A DNA stretch of 64,000 nt, taken from the NCBI GenBank assembly GCA_903837555.1, contig CAILUV010000022.1, forward strand, positions 1 to 64,000, given 5' to 3'. This DNA is from an uncultured Alphaproteobacteria bacterium. GTDB taxonomy: Bacteria > Pseudomonadota > Alphaproteobacteria > Micropepsales > Micropepsaceae. The notes under the pieces were generated by a model that searched no databases, was not told the origin of the DNA, and saw only the letters and a list, made by a program, of their open reading frames with translations. The position numbers and the translations under genes were made by a program. Shown piece after piece: positions 35,944-43,961 of this stretch. Numbering within the stretch: position 1 is the first letter of the stretch; each line of letters starts with the position of its first letter.

Positions 35944-37944
35944 TTAAGGCAGCCGGAAACCGACCAACCGCCCCGGCGGTCCCGACACCGCGATGGCAAT
36001 ATATTGGACGCCACTGTGCATGTAGGTCATGGGCGAACCCGTAACCCGCGCCGGAAGCGGCACGGCGCCGACTTCCTTGCCCGTGGCCTTGTCATAGGCG
36101 CGCAGCCAGCCACCCAGCTTGCCGTCAGGCCCGGTTGTCGCTGTGCCGTCACCCGCGATGATCAGGTTCTTGGTCACCAGCACGCCAACTTTTCCTTGCG
36201 ATCCGGTGCGCGGAATGGTCATGCCCTTGAGCAGCGGGTTGTTGCGCACCGCGTCGGGGGTTTCGCCATGTGGCGTCTGCCACACGATCTCGCCCTTGTT
36301 GAGATCGATGGCGGTGATCTGGCCATAAGGCGGCTTCATCAGCGGCATGCCCTGCACCGTCATGCGCGCGATGCCTGGGCCGGATCCGCCGTTCGGCGTG
36401 GCCGGCGGCGAAGCGGTGCCCAGCATCCAGCCCACATCGGTGACCGCCGGGTTGGCCGGGATATGCCCGGTCGGGCCGTAGGAGATGTTGGAGAAAATGT
36501 AGAATATGTTGGTTTCGGGATCGAACGCCCCGCCCGGCCATTGCGCGGCGCCATCGCCATTGGGATTCATGATGGTGCCCAGCGGCCGCGGCCATTTGCT
36601 GACCGAGGGCGGCGTGAACAACGGCCCGATGCGGTAATTGTCGACCAGCGATTCGGCTTCGGCGCGCAACTGCGGCGTGAAGTCGATCAGATATTCCTTG
36701 AAGAAGCCCTGGCGGTCGAACGGCGGCGGCTTGGTCACATGCGGCTGGGTGGCGGGATAATATTCGCCCGGTATGTCGCCCTTGGGCACCGGCCGGTCGA
36801 CGATCGGCCAGACCGGCTTGCCGGTGGCGCGGTCCAGCACATACAGCCAGGCCTGCTTGGTGGGCTGGGCCAGCGCCTTGATCTTTTTGCCGTTGACCGT
36901 GATGTCGCACAGGATCGGGGCGCAGGGAATGTCACGGTCCTGCACGCCGTGGCGCACGGTCTGGTAATGCCAGCGGCGCTTGCCGGTCTTCACATCCAGC
37001 GCCAGGATGCTTTCGCTGTAGAGATTGTCGCCGGGGCGTGCGCCGCCATACCAGTCGCCGGTCGGCGCTTCGATGCCGATATAGACCAGCCCCAGTTCGG
37101 GATCGGCGCTGTTCTGGCACCAGTTGCCGGTGTTGCCAGTATATTGGTCCGAACCGTTCAGCCAGGTGTCATGGCCGAACTCGCCCTTGCGCGGGATGGT
37201 GTGGAAAATCCACAACCGCTTGCCGGTGCGCGCGTCGAAGCCGCGAACATAGCCCTTGATATGGGTTTTGCGCGGAGACCGGCCCGGCAGGTGCGCCGCG
37301 CCCATCACGATCACATCGCCCACCACGAGCGGCGTGGAATGAAGCCCGATGTCGTGGCCGTCCGTCTTGCCCGACAGGTCAATCTCCTGGTCCATCTCCA
37401 GCTTGAGATCGACGATGCCCTTGTTGCCGAAATCGGGATCGGGAAGACCGGTGGCAGCATCCAGGCACACCATCTGATAACCGATGGTGACGAAGATGAT
37501 GCGTTCCTTGACGCCGTCGGTCCAATAGCTGAGGCCGCGGCCCGAACCGCGGCGCGGCGCGTTCATGCCGCGCTCGCCTTCATCGATATTGTATTTCCAC
37601 TTCAGCTCGCCGTTCGCGGCATCCAGCGCCACCGCGGCGCGGCGCGAGCCCGCCGTGAGATACAGCGTACCCTTCACCATCAGCGGCGTGGCCTGCAGGT
37701 TGGGATCGGGCACCGGCCCCAGATTGTCGGGCAGGAAGGTCCAGCTGTTGCGCAGATTTTTGAAATTGTCGGCGGTGATCTGGTCCAGCGCGCTGTAGCG
37801 CCAGCTACCCAGATTGCCGCCATAGGTGCGCCATTCGCCGCCCGCGGTGTCGTAGGCGGGCGCCGCCGCGAAGGCGGGCATTTGCGAGGCCGCGAGCGCT
37901 GCGATGCCGGTGGCGCACACGCCCCGGCGCGAAATCTTCCTCAC
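35944..37944 (-). CDS. Tat-exported PQQ-dependent dehydrogenase (glucose/quinate dehydrogenase family)
   Basis: This is a 666-residue quinoprotein with a signal MRKISRRGVCATGIAALAAS to AFAAA, twin-arginine in form. The mature protein is an eight-bladed propeller with the family blocks YGGNLGSWRYSALDQI, TPLMVKGTLYL, HDIGLHSTPLVVGD, KGYVRGFDARTGKRLW and the late GQITAIDLNKGEIVWQ and TTGPDGKLGGWLRAYDKATG. It lacks the N-terminal membrane helices of Gcd and any haem motif, so it needs an external acceptor. A haem c protein is encoded divergently at 38011. It would oxidise a sugar or polyol in the periplasm. No PQQ biosynthesis genes are in the window. Confidence 0.9.
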   Translation of the reverse strand: MRKISRRGVCATGIAALAASQMPAFAAAPAYDTAGGEWRTYGGNLGSWRYSALDQITADNFKNLRNSWTFLPDNLGPVPDPNLQATPLMVKGTLYLTAGSRRAAVALDAANGELKWKYNIDEGERGMNAPRRGSGRGLSYWTDGVKERIIFVTIGYQMVCLDAATGLPDPDFGNKGIVDLKLEMDQEIDLSGKTDGHDIGLHSTPLVVGDVIVMGAAHLPGRSPRKTHIKGYVRGFDARTGKRLWIFHTIPRKGEFGHDTWLNGSDQYTGNTGNWCQNSADPELGLVYIGIEAPTGDWYGGARPGDNLYSESILALDVKTGKRRWHYQTVRHGVQDRDIPCAPILCDITVNGKKIKALAQPTKQAWLYVLDRATGKPVWPIVDRPVPKGDIPGEYYPATQPHVTKPPPFDRQGFFKEYLIDFTPQLRAEAESLVDNYRIGPLFTPPSVSKWPRPLGTIMNPNGDGAAQWPGGAFDPETNIFYIFSNISYGPTGHIPANPAVTDVGWMLGTASPPATPNGGSGPGIARMTVQGMPLMKPPYGQITAIDLNKGEIVWQTPHGETPDAVRNNPLLKGMTIPRTGSQGKVGVLVTKNLIIAGDGTATTGPDGKLGGWLRAYDKATGKEVGAVPLPARVTGSPMTYMHSGVQYIAIAVSGPPGRLVGFRLP

Positions 37945-38010
37945 CCTTCCACCCCCGTATTTTTATCTGATAAGACGGTGCCACGCTTTTTGGGCCATGG
38001 GAATTCTTTC

Positions 38011-38298
38011 GTGAAAGCCGCGCGCGCCATTTGCTTCGCAGTTGCAGTGATGATCGTCGGCGGACCTGCGAGCGCCCAGACCCTGGCGCCCGGCAAGATG
38101 CGCGATACGGTGCTGGCCGCCTGCAACAGTTGCCATCCGGTGACCCGCTTCACCGACATGCGCAAAACCCGCGCGGGGTGGGTTCTGACCATGAACAGCA
38201 TGATCGACAAGGGCGCGGTGATCGGCGACAACGAGTTCGACCCGCTGGTGGATTATCTGACCGAGCATTTCGCGCCCGGAAAGAATTCGGGCAAATAA
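38011..38298 (+). CDS. Small exported c-type cytochrome
   Basis: This is a 95-residue protein starting with GTG at 38011. A Sec signal (VKAARAICFAVAVMIVGG to ASAQ) is followed by one haem site CNSCH and a DMRKTRAGWVLTMNSMIDKG region with candidate axial Met residues. It ends LVDYLTEHFAPG, which is typical of haem domains paired with quinoproteins. It is divergent from the PQQ dehydrogenase and most likely its electron acceptor. Its stop codon abuts the stop of the convergent exported enolase gene without a gap. An upstream ATG at 37998 is out of frame. Confidence 0.8.
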   Translation: MKAARAICFAVAVMIVGGPASAQTLAPGKMRDTVLAACNSCHPVTRFTDMRKTRAGWVLTMNSMIDKGAVIGDNEFDPLVDYLTEHFAPGKNSGK

Positions 38299-39552
38299 TC
38301 AGATCGGCGTCGCGTTCACGTCCCAGCCCCAGCCCGGCGTGCGAGTCGGGTGCATGTAGATGCCTTCGGGACCGCGGCTGATCTCATAATGTTGTTCGAA
38401 CATGTCATAGACCTGCTTGGGCCCGCCCGGTGGCGGCATGAACAGTTCGGCCAGCGACGCATTCACATGGCTGATCGACCAGTGCACCCCGCCATTGGTG
38501 CCGCCCGAATGCGGGATCACGTCGATGTCATAGCTTTCCGCCAGCGCGCCGATCTTGCGCAGCTCGGTCATGCCGCCGCACCAATTGACGTCCGGCTGCC
38601 AGATGGAGGCGCCATCGGCATCCAGCAGGCGGCGAAAGCCGTAACGGCCATAGACATGCTCGCCGGTGGCGATATGGGTGGAGGTGATCTTCTTGCGCAG
38701 GCGCCCGAAGCCTTCGAAATCATAAGGCGGCAGCGCTTCTTCCACCCATTTGACGCGATAGGGCTCCAGCAGCTTGCACATCTCGATGGTGTACTGCTCG
38801 TCCCACGACATCCAGCAGTCCAGCATGATGTCACCGTCGCGGCCCAGCGCCTTGCGGGCGCGCTGCACCAGTTCGACATTGGCGCGCTTGCCTTCCTCGC
38901 CGCGCGGCGGGCCCGCCGGCATGGCCAGCTTCAACCCCTTGAAGCCGAACTCGACGTGCTGCTCGATATCGTTGCCGGTGCAATAGGCCGGAATGCGTGG
39001 CTTGACCTGCCCGCCCATCAGCCGCCACACCGGCTCGCCAAGCGCCTTGCCGATAATGTCCCACAGCGCATTGTCGAAGCCGGAGATGGCGTTCATCGTC
39101 ACGCCCGCCTGGCCGTAGGACTCCGTCACGCGCCAGTTGATATCCCAGTTGCGTTCGATATCGAAGGGATCGCGCCCCATCATCAGCGGCGCCAGGTGGC
39201 CCATCACGATGGCGCCACCGCCCGCGCCGCCCTGGCCGTAGCCGACAATGCCCTTGTCGGTGGTGATCTCGACCGTGAAGCCCGGTACATTCTTGGCCGC
39301 GAATAGGCTACGGGTGGGGCGAAATTCCGGATAGATGTTGGGCGGCGCCGACACTTCCACGCCCTGCGTTGACCAGGAATTGGCGGCGGGCTTGAAGGCG
39401 GGCGGCGGGTTCTTAGGGGTCAGCCGCACCAACTTGATGTCGGTGATCTTGAGCTTGGACTTTTCCTGCGCCCAGGCCAGCGGGCAAAGCGCGATGCCAC
39501 TGGCCGCCAGCGCCGCCGCACCGGTCATAAATTGACGCCGTTTGATGCTCAT
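38299..39552 (-). CDS. Tat-exported RhmD-like enolase-superfamily dehydratase
   Basis: This is a 417-residue enolase-superfamily protein with a strong twin-arginine signal MSIKRRQFMTGAAALAASG to AWAQ (about 29 residues). The barrel retains a complete active site: Asp245 (IMLDCWMSWD), Glu271 (WVEEALPPYDF), Glu298 (ATGEHVYGRYGF) and His348 (VIPHSGG). The motif SIWQPDVNWCGGMTEL closely mirrors the cytosolic RhmD at 28878, so this looks like an exported paralogue acting on a rhamnonate-like sugar acid. The neighbouring PQQ dehydrogenase and cytochrome could produce that acid in the same compartment. I chose 39552 since the Tat signal starts there; the preceding 16 codons overlap the terminator side. 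Confidence 0.85.
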   Translation of the reverse strand: MSIKRRQFMTGAAALAASGIALCPLAWAQEKSKLKITDIKLVRLTPKNPPPAFKPAANSWSTQGVEVSAPPNIYPEFRPTRSLFAAKNVPGFTVEITTDKGIVGYGQGGAGGGAIVMGHLAPLMMGRDPFDIERNWDINWRVTESYGQAGVTMNAISGFDNALWDIIGKALGEPVWRLMGGQVKPRIPAYCTGNDIEQHVEFGFKGLKLAMPAGPPRGEEGKRANVELVQRARKALGRDGDIMLDCWMSWDEQYTIEMCKLLEPYRVKWVEEALPPYDFEGFGRLRKKITSTHIATGEHVYGRYGFRRLLDADGASIWQPDVNWCGGMTELRKIGALAESYDIDVIPHSGGTNGGVHWSISHVNASLAELFMPPPGGPKQVYDMFEQHYEISRGPEGIYMHPTRTPGWGWDVNATPI

Positions 39553-39598
39553 CCTGTCCCTCCCTGGAACGCCCGCCTTGTTGACGGGTCGCAAAAAC

Positions 39599-39632
39599 AA
39601 AAGAGCCCCGTCTTTTCAGACGGGGCTCTTTT
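39599..39632 (-). terminator. Strong hairpin terminator after the haem-PQQ dehydrogenase
   Basis: A perfect stem GAGCCCCGTCT with AGACGGGGCTC, extended by AAAA/TTTT, has a four-base loop. On the minus strand it is followed by TTTTGTTTTTG, 7 bp past the stop of the upstream gene. Confidence 0.88.
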
Positions 39633-39638
39633 CGTTGG

Positions 39639-41231
39639 TTACTTCGCCGGCACCAGCCGCGCGATCGATCCACCCACCGGATCGCCGTTGCGGTTCTGCA
39701 GCAGCAGATACAGATAACCGTCCGGTCCGGTGATCACTTCCCTGATACGGCCATGATCGCGGAACACGATTTCCTGCGACACGATCTGGCGGTCCTTGAT
39801 CTCCAGGCGGATCAGGCGCTGGCCCACCATGCCGGCGATGAACATGTTGTTCTTCCAGGCCGGGATGCGATCACCGGTATAGAAGGCAGTGCCGCCCGGA
39901 CCGATCGACGGATTGTAATAGGTCACCGGCGGAACCATGCCGACCGCTTCCTGGCGCAGGATGCCGGGCTCAAGGCCATAGGTCACCACGCCCCAGCCGT
40001 AGTTCTTGCCGGGTTCGACAATATTGATCTCGTCGCCGCCCACCGGGCCGTGCTCGGTTTCCCACAACAGGCCGGTCACAGGATCGAAGTCGATGCCTTC
40101 GGGATTGCGGTGACCGTAGCTCCAGATGCTGCCCAGCGCGCCCGGCGTGTTCACGAAGGGATTGTCCTTCGGGATGCTGCCGTCGAGATGGATGCGGTGA
40201 ATCTTGCCCAGCGGCGAGGCCAGGTTCTGCGAGGCCTGCATGTCGTGGCGCTCGCCCATGGTCCAGAACATGTGGCCCTTGTCATCAAACAGGAAGCGCG
40301 CGCCGTAATGGTCGGCCGGGAAGGTGAACAGGTCGTCCGCCGCCTTGAACAGCATCTGCTGCTCGGTCCATTCATTGTTGGCGTTGACCTTGCCGCGCAC
40401 GATGTAGGTCATGGTCGGCGGCGCCATCAGCGGCGCCTTTTCCGTGCCCGGTTCGTGGGTGAAGTTCGGTGGCACATCGGAATAGGCCAGATAGATCCAG
40501 CCATTCTTGGAGAAGTCCGGGTCCAGCGCGACATCGAGCATGCCGCCATCCTGGCGTTCGAACACCTTGGGCGTGCCCTTCACCGGCGCGCTGACCTTGC
40601 CGCTCTTGTCTAGGAAGCGCACCGCGCCCGAACGTTCGGTAAAGATCATGCGGCCGTCGGGCAGGAATTCCAGGCCCCAGGGCTGGTTGAAGCCCTTGGC
40701 CAGCACTTCCACCTTGAAGTTGGCCTTCTGGCTCTTGAACACCTTGCCGTGGGGATCGGGCGTATCGCCGATCTTGCGGTTCATCACGCCGCCGCGGATG
40801 CGCAGATAGGCGGGAATCTGGTTGATCTCTTCGGGCAGATACAGGGTCTTGAAGCCGTGATTGGCCACGCCCTGCGGACCATTGGCGGTGGTCTGAACGA
40901 TCTGGGCGTCGGTGCGGCTGTTCAGGAAGGGCTCGCTGAACAGGCTCTTGGCCTTGGCGCCCGGCTCGATGGTGTTGCCGTGGCAGGCGACGCAGTTGGT
41001 GGTCCACACTTCATGGGCACGGCTCTGCAGCAGCGCGGGCACCGGCGGCGCCAGCTTGCGCGGCGGCGGCACGGGCGGCGTGAAAGCAGCCTGGGCGGGC
41101 GCGGCGCCCTTCATCTGGTCGGCCGCGGTGTGCGCGGTGGCCGGCGGCGCAGCGGGCGTCACCGCCTGCTGGGCAATGGCGGCGCCGGCGACGCCGGTCA
41201 CCAGAAGAACGGACAGCAGAGACTTTTTCAC
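39639..41231 (-). CDS. Cytochrome c - PQQ sugar dehydrogenase (sGDH/sorbosone-type) fusion
   Basis: This is a 530-residue exported protein. A Sec signal (MKKSLLSVLLVTGVAGAAIAQ) is followed by a Pro/Ala-rich linker to residue about 65. A short cytochrome c domain with CVACH (80-84) extends to about 155. The C-terminal six-bladed propeller of the soluble glucose dehydrogenase type then begins FKVEVLAKGFNQPWGLEFLPDG. The catalytic block TEHGPVGGDEINIVEPGKNYGWG is intact. Fusion of haem and quinoprotein allows internal electron transfer. The start is GTG at 41231 with GGAG upstream. It lies directly after an aminotransferase gene (11 bp), so it may be the last gene of the operon starting at 45697. 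Confidence 0.88.
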   Translation of the reverse strand: MKKSLLSVLLVTGVAGAAIAQQAVTPAAPPATAHTAADQMKGAAPAQAAFTPPVPPPRKLAPPVPALLQSRAHEVWTTNCVACHGNTIEPGAKAKSLFSEPFLNSRTDAQIVQTTANGPQGVANHGFKTLYLPEEINQIPAYLRIRGGVMNRKIGDTPDPHGKVFKSQKANFKVEVLAKGFNQPWGLEFLPDGRMIFTERSGAVRFLDKSGKVSAPVKGTPKVFERQDGGMLDVALDPDFSKNGWIYLAYSDVPPNFTHEPGTEKAPLMAPPTMTYIVRGKVNANNEWTEQQMLFKAADDLFTFPADHYGARFLFDDKGHMFWTMGERHDMQASQNLASPLGKIHRIHLDGSIPKDNPFVNTPGALGSIWSYGHRNPEGIDFDPVTGLLWETEHGPVGGDEINIVEPGKNYGWGVVTYGLEPGILRQEAVGMVPPVTYYNPSIGPGGTAFYTGDRIPAWKNNMFIAGMVGQRLIRLEIKDRQIVSQEIVFRDHGRIREVITGPDGYLYLLLQNRNGDPVGGSIARLVPAK

Positions 41232-41242
41232 GAACGGAACTC

Positions 41243-42568
41243 CTACCAGATGGCGTTAACGGCGCTTTCGAACTGTTCGAGGGTAAATTGCACATCGTCT
41301 TCGCTATGGGCGGCGGAGAGCGAGCATTGCTTGGTGGCGATGGGCACGAAGAACACGCCGCGCTGGATCAGCGCCCGGCGCAGGGCGACGTCGCGGGCGA
41401 AGTCATGGCCTTCGATAATGTCGTGCAGGTCTTTGGGGGGCCTCGCCATCAGATAGAAGGAGAAAGCCGAGCCCTGACGCGCCACGCAGGCCGGGATGCC
41501 GCGGCGAGAGAAGGTATCGGTGATGCCCGTCTCCATCCAGCCGCCCATCGCTTCCATCTTGGGATAGATATTGTCCTTGTTGGCGGCGAGGTATCGCACG
41601 GTTTCGGTCGCCGCTGCCACCGCCACGGGATGCCCGTTATAAGTGCCGGCAACGAAGGGACGGCGCGCCGGATCAGGATCGATGATCGAGTCCATATACT
41701 CGGCCTTGCCGCCGACCAGCGCCAGCGGGAAGCCGTTGGCCACTGCCTTGCCATAGACCACCAGATCGGGCGTGACGCCGCAGACCTGGGCATAGCCGCC
41801 CAGCGCATGACGGAAGCCGGTCTTCACTTCGTCGAACACCAGCACGAAGCCGAATTCGTCGGCCAGGTCGCGCAGGCCTTCCAGGAAGCCGGGCTGCGGC
41901 TTCACCACACCGATATTCTGCAACAGGGGCTCGGTGATCAGCGCCGCGACGGGGAAGCGGCGGCAGATATAGCGCACCGAATCCAGATCGTTGTAATTGA
42001 TGGCGTGAACATAGTGGGTCTGCTCGATGGTGGTTCCTGCCCCCAGCGGGCGCAGCGGATATTCGCCCGGCGACACGCGCGGCCCAATATCGGCCAGCGA
42101 GTTGAAGACGTTGCAGGCCAGCTCGTCGTGATTGCCGTTATAGCCGCCCTGCATCACGATGATGTGGCTGCGCTGGGTTACCGCGCGGGCGATGCGGATC
42201 GACAGCGAGGTCGCCTCGCTACCGGTGTTGAGGAAGGTGACTTTCGCCACCGCCGGAACGTTGCGGCAGATCAGCTCCGCCAGATCGCCTTCCGCCTTGG
42301 AGGGGCCAGCGCCGAACAGGCTGTCGCCATTCTTCAGGGCGATGGCGGCAGCATCGTTGATGGGTGCGAAATTGTGCCCCAGGAAATAGGGTGCGAAACC
42401 GGCGTGATAGTCGATGTAACGCTTGCCCGCCGCGTCCCACAAATAGGCGCCCTCGCCTTTCGTGAAGGTGATGGCGGGATCGATGGCGCGGTTCACCGAC
42501 GAGATGCCGCCGGGAATAAAGCGGCGGTTGCGTTCCAGCACGCTTTCTTGATGCAGAATTTTATCCAT
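41243..42568 (-). CDS. Class III PLP aminotransferase (glutamate-1-semialdehyde aminomutase-like)
   Basis: This is a 441-residue fold-type I aminotransferase. It shows RFIPGGISSVNRAI at the N-terminus, the phosphate-binding NTGSEATSLSIRIAR (114-128), the cofactor Asp in FDEVKTGFRH (245-254) and the Schiff-base Lys274 in VYGKAVANGFPLA. Length and motifs resemble HemL, but it is not in a haem context and likely acts on an amino or keto compound handled by its operon. It overlaps the ceramidase-like gene by 8 bp; the start at 42568 aligns with the family N-terminus. Together with that amidase, it could process the amine released from an amide. The substrate is not known. Confidence 0.85.
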   Translation of the reverse strand: MDKILHQESVLERNRRFIPGGISSVNRAIDPAITFTKGEGAYLWDAAGKRYIDYHAGFAPYFLGHNFAPINDAAAIALKNGDSLFGAGPSKAEGDLAELICRNVPAVAKVTFLNTGSEATSLSIRIARAVTQRSHIIVMQGGYNGNHDELACNVFNSLADIGPRVSPGEYPLRPLGAGTTIEQTHYVHAINYNDLDSVRYICRRFPVAALITEPLLQNIGVVKPQPGFLEGLRDLADEFGFVLVFDEVKTGFRHALGGYAQVCGVTPDLVVYGKAVANGFPLALVGGKAEYMDSIIDPDPARRPFVAGTYNGHPVAVAAATETVRYLAANKDNIYPKMEAMGGWMETGITDTFSRRGIPACVARQGSAFSFYLMARPPKDLHDIIEGHDFARDVALRRALIQRGVFFVPIATKQCSLSAAHSEDDVQFTLEQFESAVNAIW

Positions 42569-43961
42569 GGGCGTTTTCGAGCTTCTTGAGCGTGTTGGTG
42601 GTATCGTCAATCACCTGCTCCATGCAACCGGGCTGGAACAGGGAAATCTTGATCTGGTAGAGACCGGGATTTTTGTAGGTCTCGGCGGGCGCCAGATAGC
42701 CGACATTGCCGTTGACGATGTTGAGCATCACCACGGCATTGTTGGGAAAGCGCTTGCGCAATTCCTTCTGGAAAGCGCTGTAGGGTTCGGCCGGCGCGCC
42801 CACGAAAAAAGCATCGCCCACCTGCCACAGGGTCATGCGCACCTTGCGCGAGGTGCCATTGCCGACATCGCGGCGCACCATCAGCCGCCGCTCCAGCCGC
42901 TCCTTACGCGCGCGGTCGTTGCAGCCATGGATGGACTTGAGAAGCTCGGCCTCGGTCGGCAGATCTACGTAAGGCAGATCGGTGTCCGATACCGCGACCT
43001 GCAGCGTGGTGTTGGCGGGCCTGGGGCGCAGGCTCCAGCGGCCGAGGCGCGCGCCGGAATCCTCTATGCCGGCATAGGCGAATTCCTGTTCCGGCGGCAG
43101 CATGCCGGTCAGGGTGGAGAGCGCTGCATAGCCGAGCTGGCGGCCATTCTGGTCGGCGATGGCGGTGTCCGCTTCATAGGAACGCAGCGGTGTCATGTCG
43201 CCCGACGCGCCGTGCAGGAAGAAACAGGGCGCTCCATCGGTGTCACGCTCGACGATCTCGCGCATCGCCCCGTAATAGTCCGGCGAGATCAGCCGGTTGC
43301 CGCCTCCCAGCGAGACCGGATGGCAGGCATAGTTGACCAGCGTGGCGATGATCTTGCCTTTGGCATCGGTGATGCGCCCCACCAGCACGGTGTCGTCGGT
43401 GGGACCATCGGGATTGATGCCGCACAGGAAGGTTTCGCTGTCCAGCACCAGGTCGCGGTTGCGCGCCATGTCGCAGCGGCCGGTGGCCCAGGACATCACC
43501 GCCGGCTGCACATTCTCTTTAGAGCCCAGAATCGCGGCAACCGCGCCTTCCACGATCTTCTCGCGATAGGGCGGAATCAGATGGCCGCCTTCGCGGTCCA
43601 GGTTTTGCAAGTTGGAGGCCGGACCCGCATGGGTATGGCCCATATGGGTGATCAACTGATCGTTGCGGATGCCGGACTTTTCCAGAATCTGTTTTCGGAT
43701 TTCCATTTCATGGGCTGTGTCGAACCACCAGCCCAGGTCGAAACAGACCAGATAGAGCTCCAGCTTGGGATCGCCGCCGCGCAGGAACAGGCTGCTGACG
43801 ACCAGCGGGCGGTGAATGCCTTCCGCTGCATCGTGCTGGGCGCTGCCCCAGGAGCGGGCATAAATATTGCCGGGCGGCGTGATGTCGGCGCGGGCAACGC
43901 CCATCTCGCCTTTGAACTCGGACTGGCGGATCACCAGGTCGGACAGATTGCGCTTGTTCAT
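42561..43961 (-). CDS. Neutral/alkaline ceramidase-superfamily hydrolase
   Basis: This is a 466-residue protein of the neutral ceramidase superfamily. It opens with MGVARADITPPGNIYARSWG (residues 20-39), the typical N-terminal motif. The zinc region is THMGHTHAGPASN (His106, His109, His111), and later VNYACHPVSLGGGN and FLHGASGDMTPL supply further ligand and catalytic regions. No signal peptide is seen, so it is likely cytosolic, and it lacks the roughly 150-residue C-terminal domain of classical ceramidases. Many such proteins hydrolyse unknown amides. The ATG at 43961 forms TGATG with the symporter stop, so translation is coupled. Confidence 0.8.
   Translation of the reverse strand: MNKRNLSDLVIRQSEFKGEMGVARADITPPGNIYARSWGSAQHDAAEGIHRPLVVSSLFLRGGDPKLELYLVCFDLGWWFDTAHEMEIRKQILEKSGIRNDQLITHMGHTHAGPASNLQNLDREGGHLIPPYREKIVEGAVAAILGSKENVQPAVMSWATGRCDMARNRDLVLDSETFLCGINPDGPTDDTVLVGRITDAKGKIIATLVNYACHPVSLGGGNRLISPDYYGAMREIVERDTDGAPCFFLHGASGDMTPLRSYEADTAIADQNGRQLGYAALSTLTGMLPPEQEFAYAGIEDSGARLGRWSLRPRPANTTLQVAVSDTDLPYVDLPTEAELLKSIHGCNDRARKERLERRLMVRRDVGNGTSRKVRMTLWQVGDAFFVGAPAEPYSAFQKELRKRFPNNAVVMLNIVNGNVGYLAPAETYKNPGLYQIKISLFQPGCMEQVIDDTTNTLKKLENAHG

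Noticed and set aside
36004-38010. Plus-strand open frame antisense to the PQQ dehydrogenase
   Set aside because: Only the final 95 codons (from GTG 38011) encode a real cytochrome; the upstream part is a shadow.
41243-42568. HemL (glutamate-1-semialdehyde aminomutase) for haem synthesis
   Set aside because: Same fold, but the operon context is a symporter and an amidase, with no haem genes.
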